Positions 52,871-61,778 of a stretch of 64,000 nt of DNA are shown one piece after another (positions within the stretch are counted from its first letter, which is position 1; every line of letters begins with the position of its first letter). This stretch comes from Caenimonas sp. SL110 (GTDB lineage Bacteria > Pseudomonadota > Gammaproteobacteria > Burkholderiales > Burkholderiaceae_C): contig NZ_JANU01000007.1 of assembly GCF_001044395.1 (NCBI RefSeq), positions 1-64,000 on the forward strand, given 5' to 3'. The notes under the pieces are model-generated. The model had not been told where the DNA came from. It worked only from the letters and a program-made list of their open reading frames with translations, and did no database searches. Position numbers and translations under genes: made by a program.

Positions 52871-53653
52871 TCAGTCGGCCCGCGAATCCAGCCAGCGCAG
52901 CAAGGGGGCGCGCGCGCCGCGCAGCCCTTTGTAATCCAGTACAGCGTCGGACATCGAAGCCAGGCTATCGCGCAGGCGCCCGGCATCCTCGCGGCTTGCA
53001 ACCGCTTCCACCAGCGGTTGCAGCATCACCCGGATCGTGAACACTGACTGGCGCGTGCCTTGCCCAACCGGGAAGAAGCACTGCCGCTCGGCCCTGAGCC
53101 AGCACGCAGCTGCAAATCCACCGTCATCCAGCAAGGCGGGCCACGGCGTGCGCGAGTGGCGCATGGGGTGCTGGTCATAACGGGGCGAGGGCGTCAGCGT
53201 CCAGACGAAGCGCTCCCAGCATTGGCCACCGGTTGCCAGGGCCACCAGATGCTGCGATGCCGCAACGATGGTGGCGCTGTCTGCAACGGGCGCATGCAGC
53301 GCTGCGAAGTCCAGGCCGAGCTTTTCTTCGGGGGCCCAGTGGGAGGGCACGCAAACACAAAGCCAGGGGAGCCTTCCCGTCTCGCCATCGAGGACGGCGA
53401 AGTCCTCTTCGTAGGCCAGTTCGGGCGTGGTCGGGTCGCCATGCCCGCGGGCCGCAATGGCGCGCAGGGCGGGGGTCGGATCGAATCCGGCCAGGTGCTG
53501 GCGCGACTTGCCGCTCTCCACCGCAGCCTGCTTTTCCTGGTAGAGCCGGCTGCCAGGCTGCAAGGGCGTCAACTGCAACTCATCGTCAGCCAGACGCCGA
53601 AGCCCTGGCTGCATGCGAAACGGGACGGCGATCTGGCTGAGCTTGAAGTCCAT
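52871..53653 (-). CDS. DUF3445 (heme-dependent oxidative N-demethylase-like) protein
   Basis: The product has 260 residues from ATG 53653; a TTG 21 nt upstream is possible. Features such as LCVCVPSHWAPEEKLGLDF, the HAPVADS stretch and SVFTIRVML are typical of the DUF3445 family. Members of that family have been described as heme-dependent oxidative N-demethylases of amines. Here the assignment to the family is by eye and the substrate is unknown. It lies 69 nt downstream of efp on the same strand. Confidence 0.65.
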   Translation of the reverse strand: MDFKLSQIAVPFRMQPGLRRLADDELQLTPLQPGSRLYQEKQAAVESGKSRQHLAGFDPTPALRAIAARGHGDPTTPELAYEEDFAVLDGETGRLPWLCVCVPSHWAPEEKLGLDFAALHAPVADSATIVAASQHLVALATGGQCWERFVWTLTPSPRYDQHPMRHSRTPWPALLDDGGFAAACWLRAERQCFFPVGQGTRQSVFTIRVMLQPLVEAVASREDAGRLRDSLASMSDAVLDYKGLRGARAPLLRWLDSRAD

Positions 53654-53722
53654 GACGGGATGCAGAAAGAACAAAGGCCCCTTGCGGAGCCCTTGAGTTT
53701 GTGAAGCCGGTGGGCTCGCGCG

Positions 53723-54277
53723 TCAGACGCGGCGGCGATATTCGCCGGTGCGCGTGTCGATTTCGACCTTGTCGCCCTGGGCCACGAAAATCGGCACGCC
53801 GATTTCAAAGCCGGTTGCCAGCTTGGCGGGCTTGAGAACCTTGCCCGATGTATCGCCCTTGACGGCCGGCTCGGTCCAGGTGATTTCACGTTCGACGCTG
53901 GTGGGCAGTTCGACCGAGATGGCCTTGCCGTCATAGAACACCACTTCGGCGGGCATGCCTTCTTCAAGGTAATTGAGCGAGTCGCCCATGTTTTCTGCCT
54001 CGACTTCGTACTGGTTGTACTCGGAGTCCATCCAGACATACATCGGGTCGGCGAAGTAGGAGTACGTGCAGTCCTTCTTGTCCAGGATGATCTGGTCCAT
54101 CTTGTCGTCGGCCTTGAACACGACTTCGGTGTTGAAGTTGGCAATCAGGCTCTTGAGCTTCATGCGGACGGTGGCTGCATTGCGCCCACCGCGTGCGTAT
54201 TCGGTTTTCAGGACAACCATCGGGTCCTTGCCGTGCATGATGACGTTGCCTGCGCGGATTTCTTGAGCGATTTTCAT
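53723..54277 (-). CDS. efp: Elongation factor P, arginine-32 type
   Basis: The product has 184 residues. ATG at 54277 gives the standard N-terminus [11 protein letters not shown]. The loop that enters the ribosomal P-site is ARGGRN with R32 at the tip, where the enterobacterial protein has lysine. It rescues ribosomes stalled at proline runs. R32 is the residue rhamnosylated by EarP in betaproteobacteria and Pseudomonas, and earP is the next gene upstream on the same strand, 116 nt away. Confidence 0.95.
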   Translation of the reverse strand: MKIAQEIRAGNVIMHGKDPMVVLKTEYARGGRNAATVRMKLKSLIANFNTEVVFKADDKMDQIILDKKDCTYSYFADPMYVWMDSEYNQYEVEAENMGDSLNYLEEGMPAEVVFYDGKAISVELPTSVEREITWTEPAVKGDTSGKVLKPAKLATGFEIGVPIFVAQGDKVEIDTRTGEYRRRV

Positions 54278-54393
54278 GGCCAGTATGTGCGTGCTGTGTT
54301 GGTGTGAAGTAGGTCCGCTGGCGGGCGTTCGTCGCGCTGGCAGCGTTGTAAGCGTCGTTGGGGCCATCGAAACAGCCCCATGCGCAAAGCCTC

Positions 54394-55461
54394 TTATTTT
54401 AGCTTATCCACGAAGCGCAGCAGCTGCGTGACCAGTTCCTGCTGGTCGAGCAGCCGGTTTCTGGCCGCTTTGGCACAAGGCGTCCACGCTTGCGGGTCGA
54501 TGCGGGGCAGGGCGGGCTCGACGTCGTTCCACGCGAGATGGAATTGGCGCAGGCGTTGCGGCGCATCCATCCAGTCCAGAAACGCTTGCAGCTTGGCGTG
54601 ATGCGCGTCGTCGTCCTGGGGATAGATCTGCCAGATGAAGGGCTTGCCCGCCCAGAGCGCACGCACCAGTGAATCTTCACCCCGCACGAAGTTGAGGTCG
54701 CAGGACCACAGGAGGTGATCGAAGTCGGTTTGGGTGAGAAGGGGCAACCACCGGATGGACAGGTGACCTTCGGCATTCCACTGCGGATCCTGCGCATTCA
54801 GCACATCAATTGCCGCGCGGGCGGCGACGCTCGCGCGTCCCGCAGTGACGAGCAACTGCGTCGGGTGGGCGTCTGTGGCCAGTTGAACTAGCAGCGCCTT
54901 CAGCTGTGGGGGCTCATAGCAAAACAGGCTGAGCCGGCGCGCGTTCTCAACCAGACTCACGCCGATGGAGCCAAGCCAGCGTTGCGCGTTGAATTGCGCT
55001 TGCCGTGCCTCAAGGTCAGGCTCACGAAGCAGGCCGCCGGTTCCGGGCGTGAAGCCCGGGTAGAAAAAGTGCTTGGTCATGCCCGCGGCGGGGCCTGCCA
55101 AAACAGGCGACGGAAGTCGGTGCGTGCGTTCGGCAAAAGTTTCTGCCGTGAGGTACTCCAGATTGATCCAGGCAGGTCGCTGCGCACGCCTTGCCATCGC
55201 CGCCTGGAACTCCTGCTCCATCTCGCAGCCAAAGCTTTCGATCACCAAGTCACCGGGCTCTGTTGCCGGATTCACGCACAGTGCCCAGTCGCGCACCTCT
55301 ACACCGCGAGCGCCTGCTGGTGCCATCCACACGAGCGCCGATGCGTCGTCAACCCACAGGCGCACCGACTCGCCCAGCGCGCCCAGTTGAGCGGCCAGCC
55401 GCCAGCACACGCCGATATCGCCGTGGTTGTCGATGACCTTGCAGAAGATGTCCCAGAGCAT
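54394..55461 (-). CDS. earP: EF-P arginine rhamnosyltransferase EarP
   Basis: The product has 355 residues. The N-terminal motif [20 protein letters not shown] carries D11 and D15, matching the two catalytic-type aspartates of EarP. A C-terminal GT-B half has [21 protein letters not shown] for dTDP-rhamnose binding. It adds rhamnose to R32 of EF-P. ATG at 55461 is used because it fits the family start. It is adjacent to efp and divergent from uvrC. Confidence 0.93.
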   Translation of the reverse strand: MLWDIFCKVIDNHGDIGVCWRLAAQLGALGESVRLWVDDASALVWMAPAGARGVEVRDWALCVNPATEPGDLVIESFGCEMEQEFQAAMARRAQRPAWINLEYLTAETFAERTHRLPSPVLAGPAAGMTKHFFYPGFTPGTGGLLREPDLEARQAQFNAQRWLGSIGVSLVENARRLSLFCYEPPQLKALLVQLATDAHPTQLLVTAGRASVAARAAIDVLNAQDPQWNAEGHLSIRWLPLLTQTDFDHLLWSCDLNFVRGEDSLVRALWAGKPFIWQIYPQDDDAHHAKLQAFLDWMDAPQRLRQFHLAWNDVEPALPRIDPQAWTPCAKAARNRLLDQQELVTQLLRFVDKLK

Positions 55462-55534
55462 GTGTGCTGCCAAAAATAGGAAATGGGCGGGTGGGCCGGG
55501 GATTGAAGCGAAGATTGTCCACAATAGCCCCCGT

Positions 55535-57547
55535 ATGTCCGACACGCATTCCGATCAGCTATTGGCCGAAGTGGCCGCGCTCCCGAACCTGCCGGGGGTC
55601 TATCGCTATTTCGATGCCGATGGCGGCGTGCTGTATGTGGGCAAGGCGCGCAACCTCAAAAAGCGCGTCTCCAACTATTTCCAGAAGAGCCACGGTGGCA
55701 CGCGCATCGGCCACATGATCAGCAAGATCGCGCGGATGGAGACCACCGTCGTGCGCTCCGAGGCCGAGGCGCTGCTGCTCGAAAACAACCTCATCAAGGC
55801 GCTCAATCCCCGCTTCAACATCCTCTTTCGCGACGACAAGAGCTATCCGTACCTGAAGATTTTCGGCACCGACAAGCAGGTGGCGGGCGACCCATCGGTT
55901 GCCAGCGCGTCTGCATTCCCGCGCGTCGCTTATTACCGGGGTTCGGTTGACCGCAAGCATCGGTATTTCGGGCCGTACCCCAGCGCGTGGGCTGTCAAGG
56001 AGTCGATCCAGCTGCTGCAGAAAGTCTTTCGGCTGCGCACCTGTGAAGACACGGTGTTCGCCAATCGGACCAGGCCTTGCCTGCTCTACCAGATCAAGCG
56101 CTGCTCCGGCCCTTGCGTCAACCTCGTCACGCCCGCCGACTACCAGCACGACGTGAACAACGCGCAGGCATTCCTGCAGGGTGAAACGCAAGCGGTGCTC
56201 ACGCAGCTGGAGTCGCGCATGATGCAGCACGCCGACAAGCTGGAGTTCGAGCAGGCGGCCGAGTTGCGCAACCAGGTGGGCGCGCTGTCGAAGGTGCTGC
56301 ACCAGCAGTCGGTGGATACGGGTTCGGACAAGGACGTGGACATTCTTGCGGTGAAGGTGCAGGGCGGTCGCGCATGCGTCAATCTCGCGATGGTTCGCGG
56401 TGGCCGCCATCTGGGAGACCGCGCGTACTTCCCCACGCATGTCGAGGACGCAGCCGCTGTGCAGGATTTCGACGATCTCGCGGACAAGGGCATGGGTGCA
56501 TCGCCACCGCTACCCGTCGAAGTGCATGTGCTCGAAGCTTTCATTGCGCAGCATTACATCGGCGTTCCCGTGCCGCCCGCGCTGATCACGAGCGAACCCG
56601 TGAGCCGCGAACTGATCGAGGCGATCAGCGAGCAGACCGGCGTGCGCGTGACGGCTGTCCACAACCCCCGCGAGCAGCGCCGCCTCTGGCTGGAGATGGC
56701 GCAAAAGAACGCCGGCATCCAGCTGGCCCGGCTGCTGGCAGAAGAGGGCTCGCAGCAGGCGCGCACGCGTGCGCTGGTCGATGCCCTGGACCTTGCACCA
56801 GACAACATCGACACGTTCCGCATCGAGTGCTTCGACATTTCGCACACCGCCGGTGAGGCCACGCAGGCTTCATGCGTCGTGTTTCACCAGCACAAGATGC
56901 AAAACAGCGAATACCGGCGCTTCAACATCGCAGGCATCACGCCCGGCGACGACTATGCGGCGATGCGGCAGGTGCTGATGCGGCGTTACTCCAAGCTGGC
57001 GGAAGTAGGGCGCGACCCGCCGGATGCCTCTCCTCCAATTGATTCGCCGGAGCAGCCCGAGGTCAAGCGGCCCAGCCCTGGTCGAGGCGGCGCATTGCGG
57101 CTTCCGGACCTGGTGCTGGTCGATGGCGGCAAAGGCCAGGTGAGCATGGCGCGCGAGGTCTTTGCCGAACTGGGGCTGGACCTGGCGGTGATCGTCGGTG
57201 TCGAAAAGGGCGAGGGGCGCAAAGTCGGCCTGGAAGAACTGGTGTTTGCAGACGGACGCGAGAAGGTTTACCTGGGCCGCGATTCGGCCGCGCTCATGCT
57301 GGTCGCGCAGATCCGCGATGAGGCCCACCGGTTTGCCATCACTGGCATGCGCGCGCGCCGGGCCAAGGTTCGGGTCGGCGGCAGCAGCCTTGAAGAGATT
57401 CCCGGAATTGGCGCCAAGAAGCGCGCGCGCCTGCTGCAACGGTTCGGCGGGGTGCGTGGCGTGGCGTCGGCCGGCGTGGACGACATTGCCAGCGTCGAAG
57501 GAATTTCGCGCGAGCTGGCCGAAGAGATTTATCGCGCGCTCCATTAG
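55535..57547 (+). CDS. uvrC: Excinuclease ABC subunit UvrC
   Basis: The product has 670 residues. The GIY-YIG nuclease domain is at about 10-95 ([21 protein letters not shown]), the UVR helix is near [12 protein letters not shown], and the RNase H-like nuclease domain has FDISHTAGE and VLVDGGKGQ. The C-terminal helix-hairpin-helix pair includes [13 protein letters not shown]. It cuts damaged DNA on both sides of a lesion with UvrAB. ATG 55535 is used because it gives the usual N-terminus. pgsA starts 28 nt after its stop. Confidence 0.96.
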   Translation: MSDTHSDQLLAEVAALPNLPGVYRYFDADGGVLYVGKARNLKKRVSNYFQKSHGGTRIGHMISKIARMETTVVRSEAEALLLENNLIKALNPRFNILFRDDKSYPYLKIFGTDKQVAGDPSVASASAFPRVAYYRGSVDRKHRYFGPYPSAWAVKESIQLLQKVFRLRTCEDTVFANRTRPCLLYQIKRCSGPCVNLVTPADYQHDVNNAQAFLQGETQAVLTQLESRMMQHADKLEFEQAAELRNQVGALSKVLHQQSVDTGSDKDVDILAVKVQGGRACVNLAMVRGGRHLGDRAYFPTHVEDAAAVQDFDDLADKGMGASPPLPVEVHVLEAFIAQHYIGVPVPPALITSEPVSRELIEAISEQTGVRVTAVHNPREQRRLWLEMAQKNAGIQLARLLAEEGSQQARTRALVDALDLAPDNIDTFRIECFDISHTAGEATQASCVVFHQHKMQNSEYRRFNIAGITPGDDYAAMRQVLMRRYSKLAEVGRDPPDASPPIDSPEQPEVKRPSPGRGGALRLPDLVLVDGGKGQVSMAREVFAELGLDLAVIVGVEKGEGRKVGLEELVFADGREKVYLGRDSAALMLVAQIRDEAHRFAITGMRARRAKVRVGGSSLEEIPGIGAKKRARLLQRFGGVRGVASAGVDDIASVEGISRELAEEIYRALH

Positions 57548-57575
57548 TGCCGTTGGCTCGTGCCAGAATCGGCAC

Positions 57576-58142
57576 ATGTTCTTCACGATCCCGACGATCC
57601 TGACCTGGACGCGAATTGTCGCGATTCCATTGATCGTTGGGGTGTTCTACCTGGGCCTCAAGCCCGAGGTGCAGAACCTCATCGCCACCGTGATGTTCGT
57701 CGTCTTTGCAGCCACTGACTGGCTCGACGGATTCCTGGCGCGCAAGCTGAACCAGACGTCGGCATTCGGCGCTTTCCTCGATCCGGTTGCCGACAAGTTT
57801 CTCGTCTGCGCATCTCTGCTGGTTCTGGTCCACCTGCAGCGCACGGATGTTTTCGTCGCCCTCATCATCATCGGCCGCGAGATCGCGATCTCGGCGCTGC
57901 GCGAGTGGATGGCGAACATCGGGGCGTCCAAGAGCGTGGCTGTCCACATGCTGGGCAAGGTCAAGACGGCGGTGCAGATGACGGCCATTCCTTTCCTGCT
58001 GTTCGACGGTGTGCTTTTCGGGTTCATGGACACCGGGGTCTGGGGCACCTGGCTGCTGTGGATCTCCGCAATCCTCACGGTCTGGTCGATGGTGTATTAC
58101 CTGCAGAAGGCGCTGCCCGAAATCAGGCGAAGGGTGAAATGA
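57576..58142 (+). CDS. pgsA: CDP-diacylglycerol-glycerol-3-phosphate 3-phosphatidyltransferase
   Basis: The product has 188 residues and several membrane helices. The full CDP-alcohol phosphatidyltransferase motif is present: D48, D51-G52, A55-R56, G65, D69 and D73 in the correct spacing. It makes phosphatidylglycerol phosphate, the first step to phosphatidylglycerol and cardiolipin. The position after uvrC is common in proteobacteria. Its stop overlaps the next gene (ATGA). Confidence 0.94.
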   Translation: MFFTIPTILTWTRIVAIPLIVGVFYLGLKPEVQNLIATVMFVVFAATDWLDGFLARKLNQTSAFGAFLDPVADKFLVCASLLVLVHLQRTDVFVALIIIGREIAISALREWMANIGASKSVAVHMLGKVKTAVQMTAIPFLLFDGVLFGFMDTGVWGTWLLWISAILTVWSMVYYLQKALPEIRRRVK

Positions 58143-59050
58143 CCGGCGTTTCGGGTCAGGCCGGACAAGACCGGCACGCTGCGCTGGTGCGTGCCATGCC
58201 CATCGTCTTCGTGCTGATCTGGAGCACCGGTTTTATCGTCGCCCGCTACGGCATGCCCCACGCGCCGCCCATGAAGTTCCTGGCGATGCGGTACTTTCTT
58301 TCCGTCGTGTGCTTTGCGGTCTGGGCGTTCGTGGCGCGAGCCGCCATGCCAGTCAATCGCCAGCAAGTGGGGCATCTGGCCATCACCGGCGTCCTCATGC
58401 ATGCGGGTTACCTGGGCGGCGTTTGGGCTGCCGTCAAGCTCGGCATGGGCGCGGGCCTGGCAGCGTTGCTGGTCGGCCTGCAGCCGGTGCTGACGGCGGT
58501 ATGGGTATCTTCCTGGGGCGGTTCTGTTTCGAAGCGGCAGTGGGCCGGCCTGGCGCTTGGCCTTCTGGGGCTCGCACTGGTGGTTTGGCAAAAGCTGGGC
58601 ATCGGCGAAATCCATCCGCTCAATTTTTCACTCGCATTGATGGCGCTGGTGAGCATCACGGCGGGGACGCTGTACCAGAAGCGTTTCGTCACGCCTTGCG
58701 ATGTGCGCACGGCGAGTTTCGTGCAGCTATGCGCAGCATTCGCAGTCACCATGCCTTTGGCGTTGCTGGAAACCGAAGCCATGCGCTGGAACGGCGAGCT
58801 GGCCGGTGCGATGGCGTGGTCGGTGCTGGCGTTGACGTTGGGCGGCAGTTCGCTGTTGTACCTGCTGATCCAGAAAGGCGCGGCCACTGCCGTGACGAGC
58901 CTGCTCTATCTGGTGCCGCCGTGCACCGCTGTGATGGCAGCCATTCTTTTTGGGGAAGCCATCACGGCGTTCACCGTCGCGGGAATGGCGCTCACGGCAG
59001 TGGGCGTCAGTCTGGTGGTGCGGACCCCCGCGCCACACGGGTCTTCCTGA
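58139..59050 (+). CDS. EamA-family (DMT) membrane transporter
   Basis: The product has 303 residues with ten predicted helices in two EamA repeats, from IWSTGFIVARYGMPHAPPM to the C-terminal repeat with LVPPCTAVMAAILFGEAIT. Family members export amino acids or other metabolites at the inner membrane; the substrate is unknown. It overlaps pgsA by 4 nt and is followed by the dehalogenase after 22 nt. Confidence 0.87.
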   Translation: MTGVSGQAGQDRHAALVRAMPIVFVLIWSTGFIVARYGMPHAPPMKFLAMRYFLSVVCFAVWAFVARAAMPVNRQQVGHLAITGVLMHAGYLGGVWAAVKLGMGAGLAALLVGLQPVLTAVWVSSWGGSVSKRQWAGLALGLLGLALVVWQKLGIGEIHPLNFSLALMALVSITAGTLYQKRFVTPCDVRTASFVQLCAAFAVTMPLALLETEAMRWNGELAGAMAWSVLALTLGGSSLLYLLIQKGAATAVTSLLYLVPPCTAVMAAILFGEAITAFTVAGMALTAVGVSLVVRTPAPHGSS

Positions 59051-59072
59051 AGTTCGCAAGGACAATCGCCCG

Positions 59073-59969
59073 ATGCTGGAGCAGTTCGAAGCTTTCGAAG
59101 TCAACCGTGGGGCGGTTCGCCTGAACGCCTGGCGAAGTGTGAATGCCGTATCGGGCCGACCCCTGCTGCTGCTGCACGGCCATCCGCAGACGCATGCGAT
59201 GTGGCACCTGGTGGCCCCTGAACTGGCCAATGCCCGGCCCGTCGTGATGATGGATCTGCGCGGCTACGGCGACTCTGCGCGACCGCCTGCCGGCGAGGGC
59301 AGTGCGGCCTATAGCAAGCGCGAAATGGCCTTGGACGCCATGGCGGTGATGCATGCAGCGGGCTTCGATCAATTCGACGTGCTCGCCCACGATCGTGGCG
59401 CTCGTGTAGCCCATCGGCTCGCGGTGGATCATGGCGCAGCCGTGGGGCGGATGATGCTGCTCGACATTGCGCCGACGCTTGCGATGTACGAACAAACTTC
59501 GCTGGCATTTGCTCGCGCGTATTGGCACTGGTTCTTCCTCGTGCAGCCTCCGCCGCTTCCCGAAGCATTGATCGAGTCCGACCCGGTGCGTTACCTGCGC
59601 AGCGTCATGGGCAAGCGCCATGCGGGCTTGGGCGCTTTCGCGCCCGAGGCGCTGGCCGAATACGAGCGCTGCATCCAGATCGAGGGAAGCGCCAGAGGCA
59701 TTTGCGGCGACTACCGTGCAAGCGCCGGCATCGACCTGGACCACGACCGCCAGGACATCGCGGCGGGGCGGCATGTGGAGCAACCGCTTCGCGTGCTGTG
59801 GGGCGAACATGGCGCCGTGGGCGCATCATTTGACGTTCTTGCGCTCTGGCGCGAACGTGCATCGCAGGTCAGCGGGCGAGCGTTGCCCTGCGGCCATTAC
59901 ATCGCGGAGGAGGCACCCGGCCTCCTGCTGCAGGAAGCAACCGGATTCTTTGAAGGAGCAGGACCATGA
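59073..59969 (+). CDS. Haloacetate (fluoroacetate-type) dehalogenase, alpha/beta hydrolase
   Basis: The product has 298 residues. The nucleophile D107 and the halide- or carboxylate-binding arginines R108 and R111 are in HDRGARVAHR, the acid D131 is in LLDIAPT, the halide-binding H152-W153 and Y214 are present, and the base H275 is in CGHYIAEE. Allowing a small offset, this is the full active-site set known from fluoroacetate dehalogenase, which turns a haloacetate into glycolate. Its 3' end overlaps the following tartrate dehydrogenase-type gene by 4 nt, so the pair is coupled. The natural substrate may be another 2-haloacid or ester. Confidence 0.85.
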   Translation: MLEQFEAFEVNRGAVRLNAWRSVNAVSGRPLLLLHGHPQTHAMWHLVAPELANARPVVMMDLRGYGDSARPPAGEGSAAYSKREMALDAMAVMHAAGFDQFDVLAHDRGARVAHRLAVDHGAAVGRMMLLDIAPTLAMYEQTSLAFARAYWHWFFLVQPPPLPEALIESDPVRYLRSVMGKRHAGLGAFAPEALAEYERCIQIEGSARGICGDYRASAGIDLDHDRQDIAAGRHVEQPLRVLWGEHGAVGASFDVLALWRERASQVSGRALPCGHYIAEEAPGLLLQEATGFFEGAGP

Positions 59970-61063
59970 GCAACAGCACAGGCAAGAAGCGCATCGCAGT
60001 CATTGCAGGCGACGGCATCGGCAAGGAGACCATGCCTGAGGGCGTGCGTGTGATGGAAGCAGCAGCGTCAAAGTTCGGCATCGATCTGGCGTTCGATCAT
60101 TTCGATTTTTCGAGCTGGGACTACTACGAAAAGCACGGACAAATGATGCCCGACAACTGGAAGGACCTGGTCGGCGGGCATGACGCGATTTACTTCGGCG
60201 CTGTGGGTTGGCCCGAGAAGATCGCCGACCACGTTTCGCTGTGGGGTTCGCTGCTGCTGTTCAGGCGCGAGTTCGACCAGTACGTCAACCTGCGGCCGGC
60301 GCGACTCATGCCCGGCATCATCGCGCCCGTCGTGCGGCGCGACGGCAGCGCACGCGAGCCCGGTGAGATCGACATGTACATCGTGCGCGAGAACACCGAG
60401 GGCGAGTATTCGTCGATCGGCGGACGCATGTTCCCCGGAACCGAGCGCGAGATCGTCATGCAAGAGACGGTGATGTCGCGCATCGGCGTTGATCGTGTGC
60501 TGAAGTTCGCGTTCGAGCTGGCCAGGTCGCGGCCCGAGAAACACCTCACCAGCGCAACCAAGTCCAACGGCATTGCGATCACGATGCCGTACTGGGACGA
60601 ACGCGTCGCCGAAATGGCGAAGTCCTATCCCGACGTGAAGGTGGACAAGTTCCACATCGATATCCTGACCGCGCACTTCGTGCAACGCCCGGACTTCTTT
60701 GATGTGGTGGTCGCCAGCAATCTCTTTGGCGACATCCTCAGTGACCTGGGCCCGGCATGCACCGGCACCATCGGCATTGCACCCAGCGCCAACCTCAACC
60801 CTGACCGCCTTTTTCCGTCGCTCTTCGAGCCCGTGCACGGCTCGGCGCCGGATATTGCCGGGCGCAATATTGCCAACCCGATCGGGCAGGTGTGGTGCGG
60901 CGCGATGATGCTCGACTTTTTGGGGCACAGGGATGCGCATGACGCCGTTCTCCAGGCCATCGAAAAGGTGCTGGACCCCAGGAGTGGCGCACCGAGAACC
61001 GGGGATATCGGCGGCACCGCGAGCACAACCGACGTGGGGCGTGCCATAGCCGCCGCGTTGTAA
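59966..61063 (+). CDS. ttuC: Tartrate dehydrogenase / D-malate dehydrogenase-type enzyme
   Basis: The product has 365 residues of the isocitrate/isopropylmalate dehydrogenase superfamily. It opens with IAVIAGDGIGKET and has RENTEGEYSSIGGRMF, plus FEPVHGSAPDIAG near the end with the Mg2+ and NAD contacts. This is the TtuC/DmlA pattern, whose members oxidise tartrate or decarboxylate D-malate with NAD. Coupling to a haloacetate dehalogenase is unusual and leaves its real substrate open. Confidence 0.85.
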   Translation: MSNSTGKKRIAVIAGDGIGKETMPEGVRVMEAAASKFGIDLAFDHFDFSSWDYYEKHGQMMPDNWKDLVGGHDAIYFGAVGWPEKIADHVSLWGSLLLFRREFDQYVNLRPARLMPGIIAPVVRRDGSAREPGEIDMYIVRENTEGEYSSIGGRMFPGTEREIVMQETVMSRIGVDRVLKFAFELARSRPEKHLTSATKSNGIAITMPYWDERVAEMAKSYPDVKVDKFHIDILTAHFVQRPDFFDVVVASNLFGDILSDLGPACTGTIGIAPSANLNPDRLFPSLFEPVHGSAPDIAGRNIANPIGQVWCGAMMLDFLGHRDAHDAVLQAIEKVLDPRSGAPRTGDIGGTASTTDVGRAIAAAL

Positions 61064-61083
61064 GCAGATGCACGATGCGCGCA

Positions 61084-61117
61084 CCGATTTTCTTGCGCAG
61101 TGCCGCACAAAAATCGG
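61084..61117. repeat. Inverted repeat after the tartrate dehydrogenase gene
   Basis: CCGATTTT (61084-61091) and AAAATCGG (61110-61117) are perfect 8-bp arms around an 18-nt loop that itself has weak pairing. It lies 21 nt past the stop. No T-run follows, so it may be an mRNA 3' stabiliser or a weak attenuator. The rest of 61118-61190 holds nothing recognised. Confidence 0.45.
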
Positions 61118-61190
61118 GCGTGCTTCGAACTGGGACGGCACGAAAAGCGCATAGAATCCGCCTCCGCGCTGTTGTATTGCTGCCCCCGTA

Positions 61191-61219
61191 TTGACACCGT
61201 CAGACCGCATCGCTTTAAT
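61191..61219 (+). promoter_or_regulatory. Sigma-70 promoter of hupB
   Basis: A perfect -35 TTGACA (61191-61196) and a good -10 TTTAAT (61214-61219) are 17 nt apart. Transcription would start near 61226, giving a leader of about 120 nt. A weaker pair, TTGATT (61295) and CATAAT (61320) with 19-nt spacing, lies nearer the gene and may add to it. Confidence 0.65.
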
Positions 61220-61346
61220 CGGTCGGTGGCTTGCAAGGCTCTCCCGGAACGCACCTTCAATGCATTCCCCGGCAGCCCTGCTCAACAAGCCCAATTGATT
61301 TTTCAAGAGACACACTGTCCATAATTCTCTGTACGAGGGGCCCCTT

Positions 61347-61619
61347 GTGAACAAGACTGAACTGATCGAGCACATCGCAAAGCATGCGGACATCTCCAAG
61401 GCCGCGGCTACCCGCGCACTTGAGTCGATGATCGGCGCCGTCAAGACCACGCTGAAAAAAGGCGGGTCGGTTTCGCTGGTGGGTTTCGGTACGTTTGCAG
61501 TCGGAAAACGTGCAGCGCGAAGTGGTCGAAATCCCCGTACTGGCGCTGCGATTAAAATCAAGGCCGCCAAGGTTCCAAAGTTCCGTCCCGGCAAGGCGCT
61601 GAAAGATGCGCTGAACTGA
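61347..61619 (+). CDS. hupB: DNA-binding protein HU
   Basis: The product has 90 residues, the HU monomer size. The start codon is GTG, with GAGGGGCC close before it. The beta-arm [12 protein letters not shown] with the DNA-intercalating proline and the C-terminal [13 protein letters not shown] are clear. It binds and bends DNA and organises the nucleoid. A tRNA-Val gene begins only 17 nt after the stop with no terminator between, so the two are probably on one transcript. Confidence 0.95.
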   Translation: MNKTELIEHIAKHADISKAAATRALESMIGAVKTTLKKGGSVSLVGFGTFAVGKRAARSGRNPRTGAAIKIKAAKVPKFRPGKALKDALN

Positions 61620-61636
61620 TGGGGCCAGTTAAGGTG

Positions 61637-61712
61637 GGGTGCTTAGCTCAGCTGGTAGAGCAGCGCCTTTACACGGCGTAGGTCGGCGGTTCGAGTCCGT
61701 CAGCACCCACCA
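61637..61712 (+). tRNA. tRNA-Val (anticodon TAC)
   Basis: A 76-nt cloverleaf. The acceptor stem GGGTGCT pairs with AGCACCC, the D-loop has AGCTCAGCTGGTAGAGC, the anticodon stem GCGCC/GGCGT holds the loop TTTACAC with anticodon TAC, and the T-arm has GGTTCGAGTCC. The CCA end is encoded. It reads GUA and related valine codons. Confidence 0.97.
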
Positions 61713-61723
61713 AGACCCAAGCG

Positions 61724-61756
61724 AAGGCGAACGATTTGTTCGCCTTTTGTTTTTTT
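61724..61756 (+). terminator. Intrinsic terminator after tRNA-Val
   Basis: AAGGCGAAC (61724-61732) pairs with GTTCGCCTT (61738-61746) around a five-base loop, followed by TTGTTTTTTT. It ends the hupB / tRNA-Val transcript 12 nt past the tRNA and just before ppiD. Confidence 0.85.
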
Positions 61757-61778
61757 CGAGAGATTCGAGACTCCACTC

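Noticed and set aside
61100..61324. Small open frame between the tartrate dehydrogenase gene and hupB
   Set aside because: It overlaps the hupB promoter and has no ribosome site or recognisable product.
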